This document shows, one piece after another, positions 8,456-17,081 of a stretch of DNA of 64,000 nucleotides. The notes under the pieces are model-generated. The model did no database searches. It was not told the origin of the DNA and was given only the letters and a program-made list of their open reading frames with translations. The stretch's first letter is position 1. Every line of letters starts with the position of its first letter. The position numbers and the translations under genes are program-made. This DNA is from Bifidobacterium oedipodis (GTDB lineage Bacteria > Actinomycetota > Actinomycetes > Actinomycetales > Bifidobacteriaceae). The stretch covers positions 62,001 to 126,000 of the forward strand of contig NZ_JAAIII010000008.1 of assembly GCF_012932425.1 (NCBI RefSeq), in the 5' to 3' direction.

Positions 8456-9145
8456 TTAGCAGAAATCGTCCGTTATCACGGCAAGATCGTTCCGCGAATT
8501 GACACGAAGTGCTGCCGAATATCTTTCGTCCAAAGGAAGAAGCTCATCAATGTTAATAGGCGAAAGACCGCTCTTGCGCTTCAAAGCACGCTCCACCAAA
8601 TACGCAAAATTCGGGCATTCCGCTTTCACTAAAGGCCCTCGCAAATCCACACCATCCTCGCAACGATGGCTCCAATAGTCCAATTCACAACTTACGGCCT
8701 GATCCAGCAACACCGGACTTTCAGCTAACAGACAAAAGAAATCGTCGGCAGTGTAAACCGAATAAGGCAACTCATCTAGCTCCTCGTCGCTGAGGCGCTT
8801 ATACAACTTTCGGTCATTGGTCAGCAGCACATCGGAATGACTGTCGCAAGCCGCAGCGTGCAAGTGAAGGTCGTTCTCGTCCGAACCTTTGTAAGCTGGC
8901 AGTGCAGCTTCACAATCGAAGTCATCAACCAGTTCGACGATTTCCGCCATCTGTTCCAAAATAGCGTTAATCTTCTTTCCAGAGATGGTCGGATTGCTAC
9001 GGCGAATGTGATACATCGCCTCAACCAGCACATCATTGCTGGAAAAAAGATCAAACGCTTTAATATCTTTACATGTGGAGAAAGCAAAAAGCCAGTCGCG
9101 TATTGTTTTCATATATAGAATATTTGCATCAACAAAAACCCGCAT
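8456..9145 (-). CDS. PIN-domain ribonuclease, toxin of a TA pair
   Basis: 229 aa. The PIN core is clear: the N-terminal strand VFVDANILY with the first catalytic Asp (D6), a central acidic DENDLHLHAAA, and LLTNDRKLY with the last conserved Asp. The C-terminal 90 residues are extra compared with a typical 130-aa VapC and have no obvious motif. It lies 43 nt downstream of an HTH protein gene on the same strand, the antitoxin-first order usual for PIN toxins. Expected activity is Mg-dependent RNA cleavage. The target is unknown. Confidence 0.8.
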   Translation of the reverse strand: MRVFVDANILYMKTIRDWLFAFSTCKDIKAFDLFSSNDVLVEAMYHIRRSNPTISGKKINAILEQMAEIVELVDDFDCEAALPAYKGSDENDLHLHAAACDSHSDVLLTNDRKLYKRLSDEELDELPYSVYTADDFFCLLAESPVLLDQAVSCELDYWSHRCEDGVDLRGPLVKAECPNFAYLVERALKRKSGLSPINIDELLPLDERYSAALRVNSRNDLAVITDDFC

Positions 9146-9188
9146 GACTTCGCCCCCTCTAGTAGCACTCTAGAAGGATATGGTACCG

Positions 9189-9629
9189 CTACTCCACGCC
9201 AAGATCATCCAGCTGCTTACGCATATGCAAGAAAGCCTCTCGTTTAGCTCGCTGTTGCTGGGTTTTGTATTCCATAATGTCATTCAAGGCAAAACGGTGA
9301 TGCGAGCCAACTTTATGGGATGCAATCTTCCCTTCCCTGACAAGCTTGAGCAACGTAGGCCGGGAGATACCAAGCATTTCCGCAGCGGCAGTCGTGCGTA
9401 ATTCCTGAGGGGTTGTGGAGAGGACAACACGAGACCCCTGAGCGAGATTCTCAAGAACACTAAGCACAATCCTTGAAACATCTTTCGGCAACTCGACGCG
9501 ATGACCATTGGCTTCAAGCGTCAAGTCTGACCTCATATCCTGCACGCCATTGACCACTTCGACGACGTTTGCTTGCGTCTTCTCATCCACCAAAATGGTC
9601 AAATCCCTATCCCGAATCAGCGTTTCCAC
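9189..9629 (-). CDS. Excisionase-type HTH protein, probable antitoxin of the PIN gene
   Basis: 146 aa. The middle (TTAAAEMLGISRPTLLKLVREGKI, then HRFALNDIMEY) is a winged-helix excisionase/MerR-like DNA-binding domain. The N-terminal part is probably the dimerisation or partner-contact region, and the C-terminal helix is charged (QQRAKREAFLHMRKQLDDL). Pairs of this HTH type with PIN proteins are a recognised TA arrangement. It probably represses its own promoter in the AT-richer region 9630-9780. The start codon at 9629 is preceded by a GAAAGGGGGAG-type site. Confidence 0.7.
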   Translation of the reverse strand: METLIRDRDLTILVDEKTQANVVEVVNGVQDMRSDLTLEANGHRVELPKDVSRIVLSVLENLAQGSRVVLSTTPQELRTTAAAEMLGISRPTLLKLVREGKIASHKVGSHHRFALNDIMEYKTQQQRAKREAFLHMRKQLDDLGVE

Positions 9630-9780
9630 TACTCCCCCTTTCTCTCTGTTTCACCAATCAACCAAAACTTTCAGTTGCAAGTGTAACCCACAAGAGGGAG
9701 GAAACACGCCTCAAATGTGAGACATTCCCCACAAGCACAATTCTTGGAACCTGCGCCGATGGAACTTTCCTAAACCACAT

Positions 9781-9875
9781 ACGTCATCCTGAATGGAAGC
9801 CGAAGGCCGGAGTCGAAGCATCTCAGCACTTCACTGAGATGCTTCAACTCTGCTACGCTTCGCTCAGCATGACGT
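9781..9875. repeat. Dispersed palindromic extragenic repeat, copy 2
   Basis: The whole 95-bp unit folds back. The outer arms are ACGTCAT/ATGACGT with TGA/TCA next to them. The inner arms are GAAGCATCTCAG/CTGAGATGCTTC around cacttca. On the minus strand it begins CGTCATGCTGAGCGAAG and resembles the element at 3085. It lies between the HTH antitoxin gene and the dihydroorotate dehydrogenase-like gene. Confidence 0.75.
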
Positions 9876-9896
9876 TAAACCATGCTTAGGTGTGTG

Positions 9897-11000
9897 TCAG
9901 CGCGCGGCTTTGATGTCTCGGGCGAGATTGGCGTTCCACATTGCGCCGGTGGCGCTCATTACCGAGTCGGCACCAGCGGACCTATAAGCCGCATAATCCT
10001 CAGGCGAGACCACGCCGCCCACACCATTGATGGCGAAATCAAGACCAAGTCGTTCGCGAATCGCTGCCAGACGGCGAACCATGTTCAAGCCAGCTCCACG
10101 AATCGCATTGCCGCACACGCCGGAGCGTTCGCGCCCAGCACCGGGCAGTGCCTGCTCGCCGTTCGCATCAACCAAACGCGCCGAAATGGTATTGATCGTG
10201 CTGAAGCCCTGCACCGAACCAAGTCCAGCAGTGGCACGCACCATCGTCTCCAACGCCCCGTCATCGGGGATATAGGCGAGCTTGATCATCAGCGGCGTAT
10301 CGCCGATTTCCCGTTTGATGGCCTCGGTAATGCGCCCCACCAGCAGCGGATTATGGCACAGCAACCGATTGTGGCCTTCGTTCGGGCAACTGGTGTTCAT
10401 CACCATCACCTGCGCGCCGGTTTCCTTGACCAGTCGAGCCGTGGTCACATGGTCGGCGATATAGGCCTCTTCAGTGGCACCTGGATCTCGCGATCCTTGG
10501 AAGCTGGGCACCAGCAACTGGCCTTCGCCGGCAGCCTTGATGGCCGCTTGCATATCCGGCTGCCACGCATCCGGGCTTTGCGAGGGCACACCGAAGGAGT
10601 TGGAGATGGAGATGGGCTGCTCGTAATTGGTATCCGCCAGCACACCTTCATCAAGTTCGGCGCTACCAGGGGTCAGCGAGCCGTCCGCGGACCGAGGGTG
10701 CACGGCAAGCACGTTGGGGAACGGATTGCAGCCCCACGCACGCGAGCGCACGGTTTTGTAGGTGGCCAGATCAAAGCCCATGCGGAAGGCCGCCGTGGTG
10801 AATCGTTCGTTAAGTAGCGGCCCGGCAGGAATGCCAAAAGCAAGGTTCACAGGGACGCCCATGAAGTTTTCGTCGGCATGAGGCACGCTTCCTTGCGTTG
10901 TGTCAGATTTCAAGGCCTCGGCGAACTCGCCAAACGGCCCACGTTCGTAGTTGTCTTCATAGGTGCGGTTCACGTCATAAAACGGCTCGAAATCACTCAT
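9897..11000 (-). CDS. Dihydroorotate dehydrogenase-like flavoprotein
   Basis: 367-aa FMN TIM-barrel protein. Visible landmarks are FGIPAGPLLN at the first barrel strand, FDLATYKTVRSRAWG (the FMN/substrate Lys), ISNSFGVPS, NTSCPNEG (active-site Asn-Thr-Ser-Cys), MIKLAY and a phosphate-binding GVGGV. In class 1 enzymes the Cys of this NxxCPN motif is the catalytic base. The pyrimidine genes that usually surround pyrD/pyrK are absent here, and the protein is longer than PyrD-B (about 310 aa). It may be a second, orphan dehydrogenase of the DHOD superfamily rather than the main PyrD. Confidence 0.75.
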   Translation of the reverse strand: MSDFEPFYDVNRTYEDNYERGPFGEFAEALKSDTTQGSVPHADENFMGVPVNLAFGIPAGPLLNERFTTAAFRMGFDLATYKTVRSRAWGCNPFPNVLAVHPRSADGSLTPGSAELDEGVLADTNYEQPISISNSFGVPSQSPDAWQPDMQAAIKAAGEGQLLVPSFQGSRDPGATEEAYIADHVTTARLVKETGAQVMVMNTSCPNEGHNRLLCHNPLLVGRITEAIKREIGDTPLMIKLAYIPDDGALETMVRATAGLGSVQGFSTINTISARLVDANGEQALPGAGRERSGVCGNAIRGAGLNMVRRLAAIRERLGLDFAINGVGGVVSPEDYAAYRSAGADSVMSATGAMWNANLARDIKAAR

Positions 11001-11015
11001 GATTCAACCATAAAG

Positions 11016-11036
11016 CAAAGCGGCACCGGACATTCC
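11016..11036 (+). repeat. 21-bp direct repeat, left copy
   Basis: Identical over 21 bp (from caaagcgg to acattcc) to 11869-11889. The two copies flank the AbiEi-like gene and its operator. Confidence 0.8.
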
Positions 11037-11101
11037 GACGCTGCACACTCTATGGTCGCGATAAACACTCGCGCTTCGCTGTTTTGCGCAGACAACAACC
11101 A

Positions 11102-11147
11102 TAAGTTAGACTATTTTATAGTTTTTATTATAAAATAGTCCAACTTA
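11102..11147. promoter_or_regulatory. Long inverted-repeat operator of the AbiEi-like gene
   Basis: Arms TAAGTTAGACTATTTTATA and TATAAAATAGTCCAACTTA match at 18 of 19 positions around an 8-nt AT spacer. AbiEi antitoxins repress their own promoters through such inverted repeats. The right arm ends at the ribosome site (AGAGAGG). Confidence 0.75.
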
Positions 11148-11162
11148 GAGAGGATGCTACCG

Positions 11163-11822
11163 ATGCAAGACTTCATCAGCACATTGGAGCGTCAGTTCGG
11201 TGCTGATACCCCGATTTTTACTAAGGAAGTACTGGACTGCTTCCCAGAAGATCCACGCAGCACAGTTTTTGCAAACATCAAGAAAAACACTGCCAGCGGA
11301 GCCTTAGCACAGTTTGATCGCGGAGTATATTATCTGCCTCGAAGGTACGAAGACAGCAGATACCCCGAGCTCACCGGGGAGATACCGCTCAACGCCGAAA
11401 AAGTAATTAGCAAAAAATATCTGACGGACGGCAATACCATTTATGGGTTCCGCAGCGGATTATCGCTGCAAAACGAAACTCACGTAAGCAATCAGGTTCC
11501 CGCGGTTTTAGAAATCACCACCAACAAAGAAACCAATGCTCTGCGCCACATCAAGCCATTTGGTGGCTACCGTGACATCATCCTGAAAAAACCACGCATC
11601 CCGATTACCAACAGCAACGTCAAAATCCTGAAGCTACTGGATTTACTGACTACAGTGGATATCCCCTCGCTGAATTCCTATGAACTCGAACGCTTCAGCG
11701 AATGCTTCTCAGACCTCAGCGAGTTGGAGCGAATCACACTCACACTTATCGCCAAAAACTATCCCAAGAGAACCCTTGCCAACATCATGGAAAGCGAAAG
11801 TCATGGCATACTTACACACTGA
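11163..11822 (+). CDS. AbiEi-like (DUF6088-type) antitoxin/regulator, orphan
   Basis: 219 aa. The N-terminal winged helix (VFANIKKNTASGALAQFDRG, then VYYLPRR) is followed by a domain with NTIYGFRSGLSLQNETH and a C-terminal helical tail (LIAKNYPKRTLANIME). This fits the AbiEi/DUF6088 family of type IV antitoxins. The ATG at 11163 sits 9 nt after AGAGAGG. The ATG at 11154 directly abuts the site and is less likely. No nucleotidyltransferase toxin (AbiEii) follows: 11823-12022 has no gene. The toxin may be lost, or the gene may be a stand-alone regulator. The region is AT-rich compared with its neighbours, which suggests transfer. Confidence 0.7.
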   Translation: MQDFISTLERQFGADTPIFTKEVLDCFPEDPRSTVFANIKKNTASGALAQFDRGVYYLPRRYEDSRYPELTGEIPLNAEKVISKKYLTDGNTIYGFRSGLSLQNETHVSNQVPAVLEITTNKETNALRHIKPFGGYRDIILKKPRIPITNSNVKILKLLDLLTTVDIPSLNSYELERFSECFSDLSELERITLTLIAKNYPKRTLANIMESESHGILTH

Positions 11823-11868
11823 CCTCTCACTTTTCGAAACAATATTGGGACGAACCGCTGAGCTACGA

Positions 11869-11889
11869 CAAAGCGGCACCGGACATTCC
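11869..11889 (+). repeat. 21-bp direct repeat, right copy
   Basis: Exact copy of 11016-11036. Only here does it continue into GTGCCGCTT, so that 11871-11899 forms a 9-bp hairpin (AAGCGGCAC/GTGCCGCTT). That hairpin may end transcription from either side. Confidence 0.8.
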
Positions 11890-12022
11890 AGTGCCGCTTG
11901 AGATTCAAGATGGAATCATGGTGGATTCATACGCAAGGCCGACTCTGCGCGTCACAGTTCTTGGAACTGTCTCAGAGCTGGCCTTAGAGTCACCACGAAA
12001 CCATCGCAGAATAGGGGTCAGG

Positions 12023-12715
12023 TCAGATGATGCCACGATCGGCCAGCGGGCCAGCCCACGTTTCATCCTCGGGTTCACGGGCGGAGGCAATGGTCTGCTC
12101 GGCCCAGTGCTTGGCGGGGATGGTCTTGGGCTTGAAGGGGAACTTCTCGGCGCGCATCGCCTCGTAGGCGGCGATATCATCCTCGTGCTGAAGCGTCAGG
12201 TCGATATCGTCGTAGCCGTTCATCAAACGCCAACGCACATAGTCGCCCACTTCGAACGGCAGGGTCACGTCGCCGCAGGTGGCGGTGCGGGCTTCGAGAT
12301 CCACGGTCATCTCACGGCCGGGTTCTTCTTCCAGCAGCTTCCACAGCAGCTCGACGCTTTCCTGCGGCATAATTGCGGCCAGCACGCCGTTTTTGGCGGT
12401 GTTGCCGTAGAAAATGTCGGCGAAGCTCGGCGCGATGACCACGCGGAAACCATAGTCGTGCAGCGCCCACACGGCATGCTCACGGGAGGAGCCGATGCCG
12501 AATTCGGGGCCGGCCACCAGAATCTGGCCCTTGCCGGCGTATTCGGGCTGGTTGAGCACGAAGTTCGGGTCACGACGCCACGCATAGAACAGGGCATCGT
12601 CGAAGCCGGACTTGGTCACACGCTTCAAAAAGACCGCGGGAATAATCTGATCGGTATCAACGTTGGAGCGGCGCAGCGGCACACCCACACCGGTGATCTG
12701 AGTGAGTTTTTCCAT
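12023..12715 (-). CDS. leuD: 3-isopropylmalate dehydratase small subunit
   Basis: Small subunit of the Fe-S isomerase that turns 2- into 3-isopropylmalate in leucine synthesis. The swivel domain shows [16 protein letters not shown] near the N terminus and the substrate-binding loop [14 protein letters not shown] (residues about 80-93). Length 230 aa is usual. The ATG at 12715 ([10 protein letters not shown]) was chosen over a Pro/Arg-rich upstream extension to 12832 that overlaps leuC. It begins 13 nt after leuC and works with it as a heterodimer. Confidence 0.95.
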   Translation of the reverse strand: MEKLTQITGVGVPLRRSNVDTDQIIPAVFLKRVTKSGFDDALFYAWRRDPNFVLNQPEYAGKGQILVAGPEFGIGSSREHAVWALHDYGFRVVIAPSFADIFYGNTAKNGVLAAIMPQESVELLWKLLEEEPGREMTVDLEARTATCGDVTLPFEVGDYVRWRLMNGYDDIDLTLQHEDDIAAYEAMRAEKFPFKPKTIPAKHWAEQTIASAREPEDETWAGPLADRGII

Positions 12716-12728
12716 AATGCACAATCCT

Positions 12729-14132
12729 TTACAAATCAGCCGGCGAGGAAATCGTGCCGCGGATGGCGGTGGCGGCGGCAACCTGCGGGGAGGCAAGGTG
12801 CGTGCGCGAACCCTTGCCCTGACGTCCCTCAAAGTTGCGGTTCGACGTGGAGATCGAGCGCTCGTTCGGCACCAGCTTGTCGGGGTTCATGCCCAAGCAC
12901 ATCGAGCAGCCGGCGTTGCGCCATTCCGCACCGAAGTCCTTGAAGATACGATCCAAGCCCTCTTCTTCCGCCTGCAGACGCACGCGGGAGGAGGCTGGCA
13001 CCACGAGCACACGGTGAATCGACTCGGCCTTGTGGTGGCCCTTCATAATTGCGGCGGCGGCACGCAGATCCTCGATACGACCGTTGGTGCACGAGCCGAT
13101 GAACACGGTGTCCACGGCGATGTCCTTGATGGCCATGCCAGGCTTCAGGCCCATATATGCAATGGCGCGTTCAGCGGCGGCACGCTTGGTGGCGTCGGCG
13201 ATGGAGGCGGGATCCGGCACGTTCGCAGTGATCGGCAGACCCTGGCCGGGGTTGGTGCCCCACGTCACATACGGCTGCAGATCGGCGGCGTTCAGCGTGA
13301 TTTCCTTGTCAAACACGGCGTCGTCATCGGTTTTCAGCGTCTTCCAGTAGGCGACGGCCTTGTCCCACATCTCGCCTTCCGGCGCATGCGGACGGCCCTT
13401 AAGGTATTCGAAGGTGGTCTCATCGGGGGCGATCATGCCGGCGCGGGCACCTGCTTCAATGGACATGTTGCAGATGGTCATGCGCGCGTCCATCGACAGG
13501 TCGCGAATCGCTTCGCCGCGGTATTCGATCACGTAGCCCTGGCCGCCGCCGGTACCAATCTTGGCGATAATCGCCAAAATGATGTCCTTGGCCGTGGCGC
13601 CGGGGGCAAGCTTGCCCTCGACGTTAATCGCCATGGTCTTGAAAGGCTTGAGGCTCAGCGTCTGAGTGGCCATCACATGCTCGACCTCGGAGGTGCCAAT
13701 GCCAAACGCCAACGCGCCGAACGCACCATGGGTGGAGGTGTGCGAATCGCCGCACACGATGGTCATACCCGGCTGGGTGAGGCCCAGAATCGGCGCGAAC
13801 GCGTGCACAATGCCCTGATCGGCATCGCCGAGGGCATGCAGACGCACACCGAATTCCTTGCAGTTCTTTTCCAGCGTGGTCAGCTGCAGGGCGCTGGTTT
13901 CGTCCGGGTTGGGACGGTCGATGTTAACGGTGGGTGTGTTGTGATCCTCGGTGGCGATGAGCTGATCCACATGGCGCGGTTTGCGCCCCGCCAAGCGCAG
14001 GCCTTCGAAAGCCTGCGGGCTGGTGACCTCATGCATCAGCATCAGGTCGATGTAGAGCAGATCGGGAGCGCCGTCGCTGCCCTTGCGCACCAGATGATCG
14101 GCCCAGACCTTTTCGGCCAGTGTCGTTCCCAT
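12729..14132 (-). CDS. leuC: 3-isopropylmalate dehydratase large subunit
   Basis: Catalytic subunit carrying the [4Fe-4S] cluster. Cluster ligands are visible as [10 protein letters not shown] (residues about 345-355) and GCSMCLGMN (about 405). [20 protein letters not shown] is the aconitase signature. I start at the ATG at 14132 ([10 protein letters not shown]) with GGAGGA upstream; 467 aa fits the family. A divergent IclR regulator gene lies 227 nt away and probably controls this operon. Confidence 0.96.
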   Translation of the reverse strand: MGTTLAEKVWADHLVRKGSDGAPDLLYIDLMLMHEVTSPQAFEGLRLAGRKPRHVDQLIATEDHNTPTVNIDRPNPDETSALQLTTLEKNCKEFGVRLHALGDADQGIVHAFAPILGLTQPGMTIVCGDSHTSTHGAFGALAFGIGTSEVEHVMATQTLSLKPFKTMAINVEGKLAPGATAKDIILAIIAKIGTGGGQGYVIEYRGEAIRDLSMDARMTICNMSIEAGARAGMIAPDETTFEYLKGRPHAPEGEMWDKAVAYWKTLKTDDDAVFDKEITLNAADLQPYVTWGTNPGQGLPITANVPDPASIADATKRAAAERAIAYMGLKPGMAIKDIAVDTVFIGSCTNGRIEDLRAAAAIMKGHHKAESIHRVLVVPASSRVRLQAEEEGLDRIFKDFGAEWRNAGCSMCLGMNPDKLVPNERSISTSNRNFEGRQGKGSRTHLASPQVAAATAIRGTISSPADL

Positions 14133-14320
14133 AGTGTTTTCCTCCAATTTTTTCGCGCGAAGTATTGTGTTCGCGCCTTGTTCGTGGTAACAGCCTATGT
14201 GTTCGCTTCCGGGGTGGCCTTCCACCGGCCGGATACTGAGATACACACGGATGCACCGTCACGATGCTCACTCGACGCACTCCCACAGCGACGTTCACCA
14301 CTTGAGACACTTCACCGATT

Positions 14321-14345
14321 TGGCATTTCACTATGTGAGATGGCA
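14321..14345. promoter_or_regulatory. Candidate LtbR/NdgR operator
   Basis: An imperfect 25-bp palindrome, TGGCATTTCAC-TAT-GTGAGATGGCA, with 9 of 11 arm bases complementary. It lies directly before the IclR gene, next to a CATAAT/TATATT promoter element, between the divergent regulator and leuC. Confidence 0.5.
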
Positions 14346-14359
14346 TAATCCTGTATATT

Positions 14360-15202
14360 ATGACTGCTTCCATTGCCCAGAACGCCACGGCCGAAGAGCC
14401 GATCGACGACAGCCTGACCGATACCACCTCCATAGAAGCCATGGAGCCGGATACCGATACCACCAGCGCACCGAAAGATGACGGAGAGATTCATTCCGGC
14501 GTCGGCGTGCTTGATAAAACAGTGAAGATTCTTGACGCCCTCGAATCCGGCCCGTCCACCCTCGGGCAACTCGTGGCCGCCACAGGGCTCGCCCGACCGA
14601 CTGCACACCGACTGGCCATCGCGCTGGAACGGCACCGTTTCGTGCTGCGCGATCAGCACGGTCGTTTCGTGCTCGGCTCACGTTTCGCCGAATTGGCCGC
14701 CGCCGCTGGTGAAGATCGCTTGCTGACCGCCGCAGGTCCGATTCTGCAAACCCTGCTCGATCGCACTGGCGAATCCGCACAGATCTATCGTCGCCAGGGC
14801 GACCAGCGTGTGTGCATCGCCGCCGTGGAGCGCGCCTCCGGTCTGCGCGATTCGATTCCGGTGGGTGCCATGCTATCGATGGAAGCCGGTTCCGCCGCGC
14901 AGATCTTGTTGGCTTGGGAGGATTCCGAGCGCCTGCACCAGGGGCTGCGTCGCGCGAAGTTCACCGCCACCAAACTTGCCGCCGTACGCAAGCGCGGGTG
15001 GGCCGAGTCAATCAACGAGCGCGAAGACGGCGTATGCTCCATTTCCGCACCGATTCGTAACGCTTCCGGCCAAGTGATTGCCGCGATTTCCATCTCCGGC
15101 CCGACCGGTCGCATGGGTTCCACCCCCGGCCGCCGTTACGCTCCGCTGGTGATGGCCGCCGGCAAATATCTGACCGACGCTCTGATCAAAGCCGTTCGTT
15201 AA
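14360..15202 (+). CDS. ltbR: IclR-family regulator, LtbR/NdgR type
   Basis: 280 aa. A 45-residue acidic, Thr-rich tail precedes the winged-helix domain (VKILDALESGPSTLGQLVAA, then TGLARPTAHRLAIAL) and the IclR effector domain (SAQIYRRQGDQRVCIAAVER, SIPVGAMLSMEAGSAAQILL, INEREDGVCSISAPIRN). Its place divergent from leuCD matches LtbR of Corynebacterium and NdgR of Streptomyces, which control leucine/tryptophan or amino-acid genes. It is therefore likely to repress leuCD. The ATG at 14360 has no Shine-Dalgarno site, so a leaderless mRNA is possible. The acidic extension is longer than in most homologues. Confidence 0.85.
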   Translation: MTASIAQNATAEEPIDDSLTDTTSIEAMEPDTDTTSAPKDDGEIHSGVGVLDKTVKILDALESGPSTLGQLVAATGLARPTAHRLAIALERHRFVLRDQHGRFVLGSRFAELAAAAGEDRLLTAAGPILQTLLDRTGESAQIYRRQGDQRVCIAAVERASGLRDSIPVGAMLSMEAGSAAQILLAWEDSERLHQGLRRAKFTATKLAAVRKRGWAESINEREDGVCSISAPIRNASGQVIAAISISGPTGRMGSTPGRRYAPLVMAAGKYLTDALIKAVR

Positions 15203-15268
15203 TCATCTAATCGTCAGAACCGTTTGAATTCCGTCACCATATAACTGCCAGATAACTACTGACATCAT

Positions 15269-15304
15269 TAGCCCTTCTGCACGACTAACCATGCAGAAGG
15301 GCTA
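15269..15304. terminator. Bidirectional terminator
   Basis: A 13-bp perfect stem (TAGCCCTTCTGCA / TGCAGAAGGGCTA) around cgactaacca, then GTTTGT. It separates the convergent IclR and phosphoesterase genes. Confidence 0.85.
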
Positions 15305-15314
15305 GTTTGTAGAT

Positions 15315-16745
15315 TTACCGGCCACGCAGTAACGCTTTGATTCGGCTCCACAGCGACGGTTTGCGCAGCAGGTCGTCGCCCTCACCTTCGCCGGGCGTGG
15401 CCTGATTCACCGCATAGGTATAGGCCTTCTTGGAACTGGGTTTGCCGACCAGCTCACCGAATTCCAACAACTGCGTGCGCGGCTCATAGGGGTGACGGAT
15501 GTCGAATTCAATCAGTCGCGCGGCCCTCTTGGCCGGCGCCGGGCCATAGGTATTGAATCCGCAGGTCGGCGTGGCAATCAGCAACAATCCCTCATATTCG
15601 CCCACAAAACCATTGCGATGATCATGCCCAGCCACAACACCGATGTATGCGCTGCCCTTAGCTTCAATCCCATCCGGCACCTTTGCTTCAACTTTTTCAG
15701 CGTCGGAATCGCAGTTGATATGACGGTCCCCGCCAAGATTCTCACCAACAGAGGAATCGCCGTCAACTTGACGATCCCCACCAATACGAGCGTCGCGCAA
15801 GATGGCAAACTCCTCGGACTGATCGGGGCACGAGATGCCCTCGCCCAGATAACCGCCCGGCTGCGTCTTCGCATCATCCAATACGTAATATGTTTCGGCG
15901 TGTGCACGGTAGCCCTGCATTGCGAAAGCCGTTTTGGCTTCCACGGGCTTAAGCACCTGGTAGTACTCAGGCAACGGCATGTGCTGGAATACCATCGTTT
16001 TCGCACCGATCAAGCGCGGCAAGCGACGCAGCAAATCCAATGCTCCAGCCGAAGGCGTACCAAATCCGCCACCGTGCGCATAGTCGCCGGAATCGATGAG
16101 AGCCAATCCCAATACATTGCGCGTGCCGTCTTCATTGTGTACCGGCAGTGCAAACGTGCCCGGCTCAGGCGTCGCGCATGTATATACGGTCTGTTCCGGC
16201 AATGGGCTGCCGACGGAAGACGTTCTCTTCCCCTCTCTGGAAGGATTCACACACCCTGGGAACTCGCGGTACAGCGCATCCAACGCGCTGTTGTCAAGCC
16301 CGCATTGGAAGTCGTGATTGCCGTAGGTCACTGCCCAAGGGATGCCGCGCTCGGCCATGGGAGCGGTGAACTGGCCGATCGCTTTGCGCACCAGTTCGCG
16401 GGTACGCTCCACGGCGGAGGCACGCACCGGTTCCTCACTCCAGCGACGTTTGCGGAATGAGCCCTCAAACGCCGTATCGTATCCGGCGATCTGATTGCCG
16501 GTAAAAATCACCAGATCCGGGCGCGTGGCGTCCAGACTCGCCTCGATCAGGCGAATCGTATCCTTGGACACCTTGGGACCGTCCTGAATATCGGCCAGCT
16601 GCAGCACACGAAACTTGCCGGAATGGTGGAACTGCAGGCGGCCCAGACGCGCGGATATGGAGACCGGCCGATCGTCCTGCGCATTGGCCGGCTTGATACG
16701 GGGCTTGGACGACATGCCCTCGGGCGCACGCTGTGTTTCCGTCAT
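15315..16745 (-). CDS. Calcineurin-like metallophosphoesterase (Dcr2-like)
   Basis: About 476 aa. Metal-binding landmarks run in order: FRVLQLADIQDG, VIFTGNQIAG (GN where most members have GD), TYGNHDF, VFQHMPLPEY and VAGHDHRNGF. The family hydrolyses phosphomono- or diesters with two metals. A poorly conserved insert rich in Asp and Gly (about residues 340-385) separates the last two motifs. There is no signal peptide with this start, so it should be cytoplasmic. The start is uncertain: ATG at 16745 is preferred, and 16763 or 16715 are alternatives. The frame stays open upstream through repeats, which are not likely coding. Confidence 0.8.
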   Translation of the reverse strand: MTETQRAPEGMSSKPRIKPANAQDDRPVSISARLGRLQFHHSGKFRVLQLADIQDGPKVSKDTIRLIEASLDATRPDLVIFTGNQIAGYDTAFEGSFRKRRWSEEPVRASAVERTRELVRKAIGQFTAPMAERGIPWAVTYGNHDFQCGLDNSALDALYREFPGCVNPSREGKRTSSVGSPLPEQTVYTCATPEPGTFALPVHNEDGTRNVLGLALIDSGDYAHGGGFGTPSAGALDLLRRLPRLIGAKTMVFQHMPLPEYYQVLKPVEAKTAFAMQGYRAHAETYYVLDDAKTQPGGYLGEGISCPDQSEEFAILRDARIGGDRQVDGDSSVGENLGGDRHINCDSDAEKVEAKVPDGIEAKGSAYIGVVAGHDHRNGFVGEYEGLLLIATPTCGFNTYGPAPAKRAARLIEFDIRHPYEPRTQLLEFGELVGKPSSKKAYTYAVNQATPGEGEGDDLLRKPSLWSRIKALLRGR

Positions 16746-16837
16746 GTCTCCACTGTAGTCCATGCGAGTCCATACGCATTGTCCCGTGCGTACCGGCCCA
16801 TACGTACCATACCGTACCGCTCCGCAGCCAGCGCAAC

Positions 16838-16998
16838 CTTCACGGTTCAACTGCCAGGTTGCACGATTGGCCTGTCGGTTTGCACGGTTGACCTGCAGGA
16901 TTGCACAGTTGGCCTGCGGAATTGTTACGTAGGTACGTGATAACTTCGCAGGCCAACCGTGCAAACCAACAGTCGAACTGCACAAACCGACAGGCCAA
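16838..16998. repeat. Array of 20-21 bp repeats in direct then inverted orientation
   Basis: Units of the form GGTTGCACGGTTGGCCTGC lie head-to-tail at about 16838, 16857, 16877 and 16898. They then appear in inverted orientation at 16948-16967, 16968-16988 and, in part, after 16989. The centre (16921-16945) carries GTTACG...GATAAC. It lies upstream of the phosphoesterase gene and could fold into a long imperfect cruciform. It is not CRISPR: there are no uniform spacers and it inverts in the middle. Confidence 0.7.
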
Positions 16999-17057
16999 GC
17001 CCGTTTGGTTCCTATAACCCATAGCCCCCCAGCTCAGAAATATGCCCAGACAAACGA

Positions 17058-17081
17058 AAAGGCCCGCCGGAGCGGGCCTTT
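17058..17081. terminator. Strong hairpin in the gene-free stretch before ppk
   Basis: AAAGGCCCGC-CGGA-GCGGGCCTTT, a perfect 10-bp stem with A/T flanks, typical of a terminator. No gene ends nearby on either strand. In 16746-17481 I see only this, the repeat array and the palindrome before ppk. Confidence 0.7.

Noticed and set aside
16838..16998. CRISPR array
   Set aside because: Units touch each other without spacers and turn to the opposite orientation halfway; no cas genes are present.
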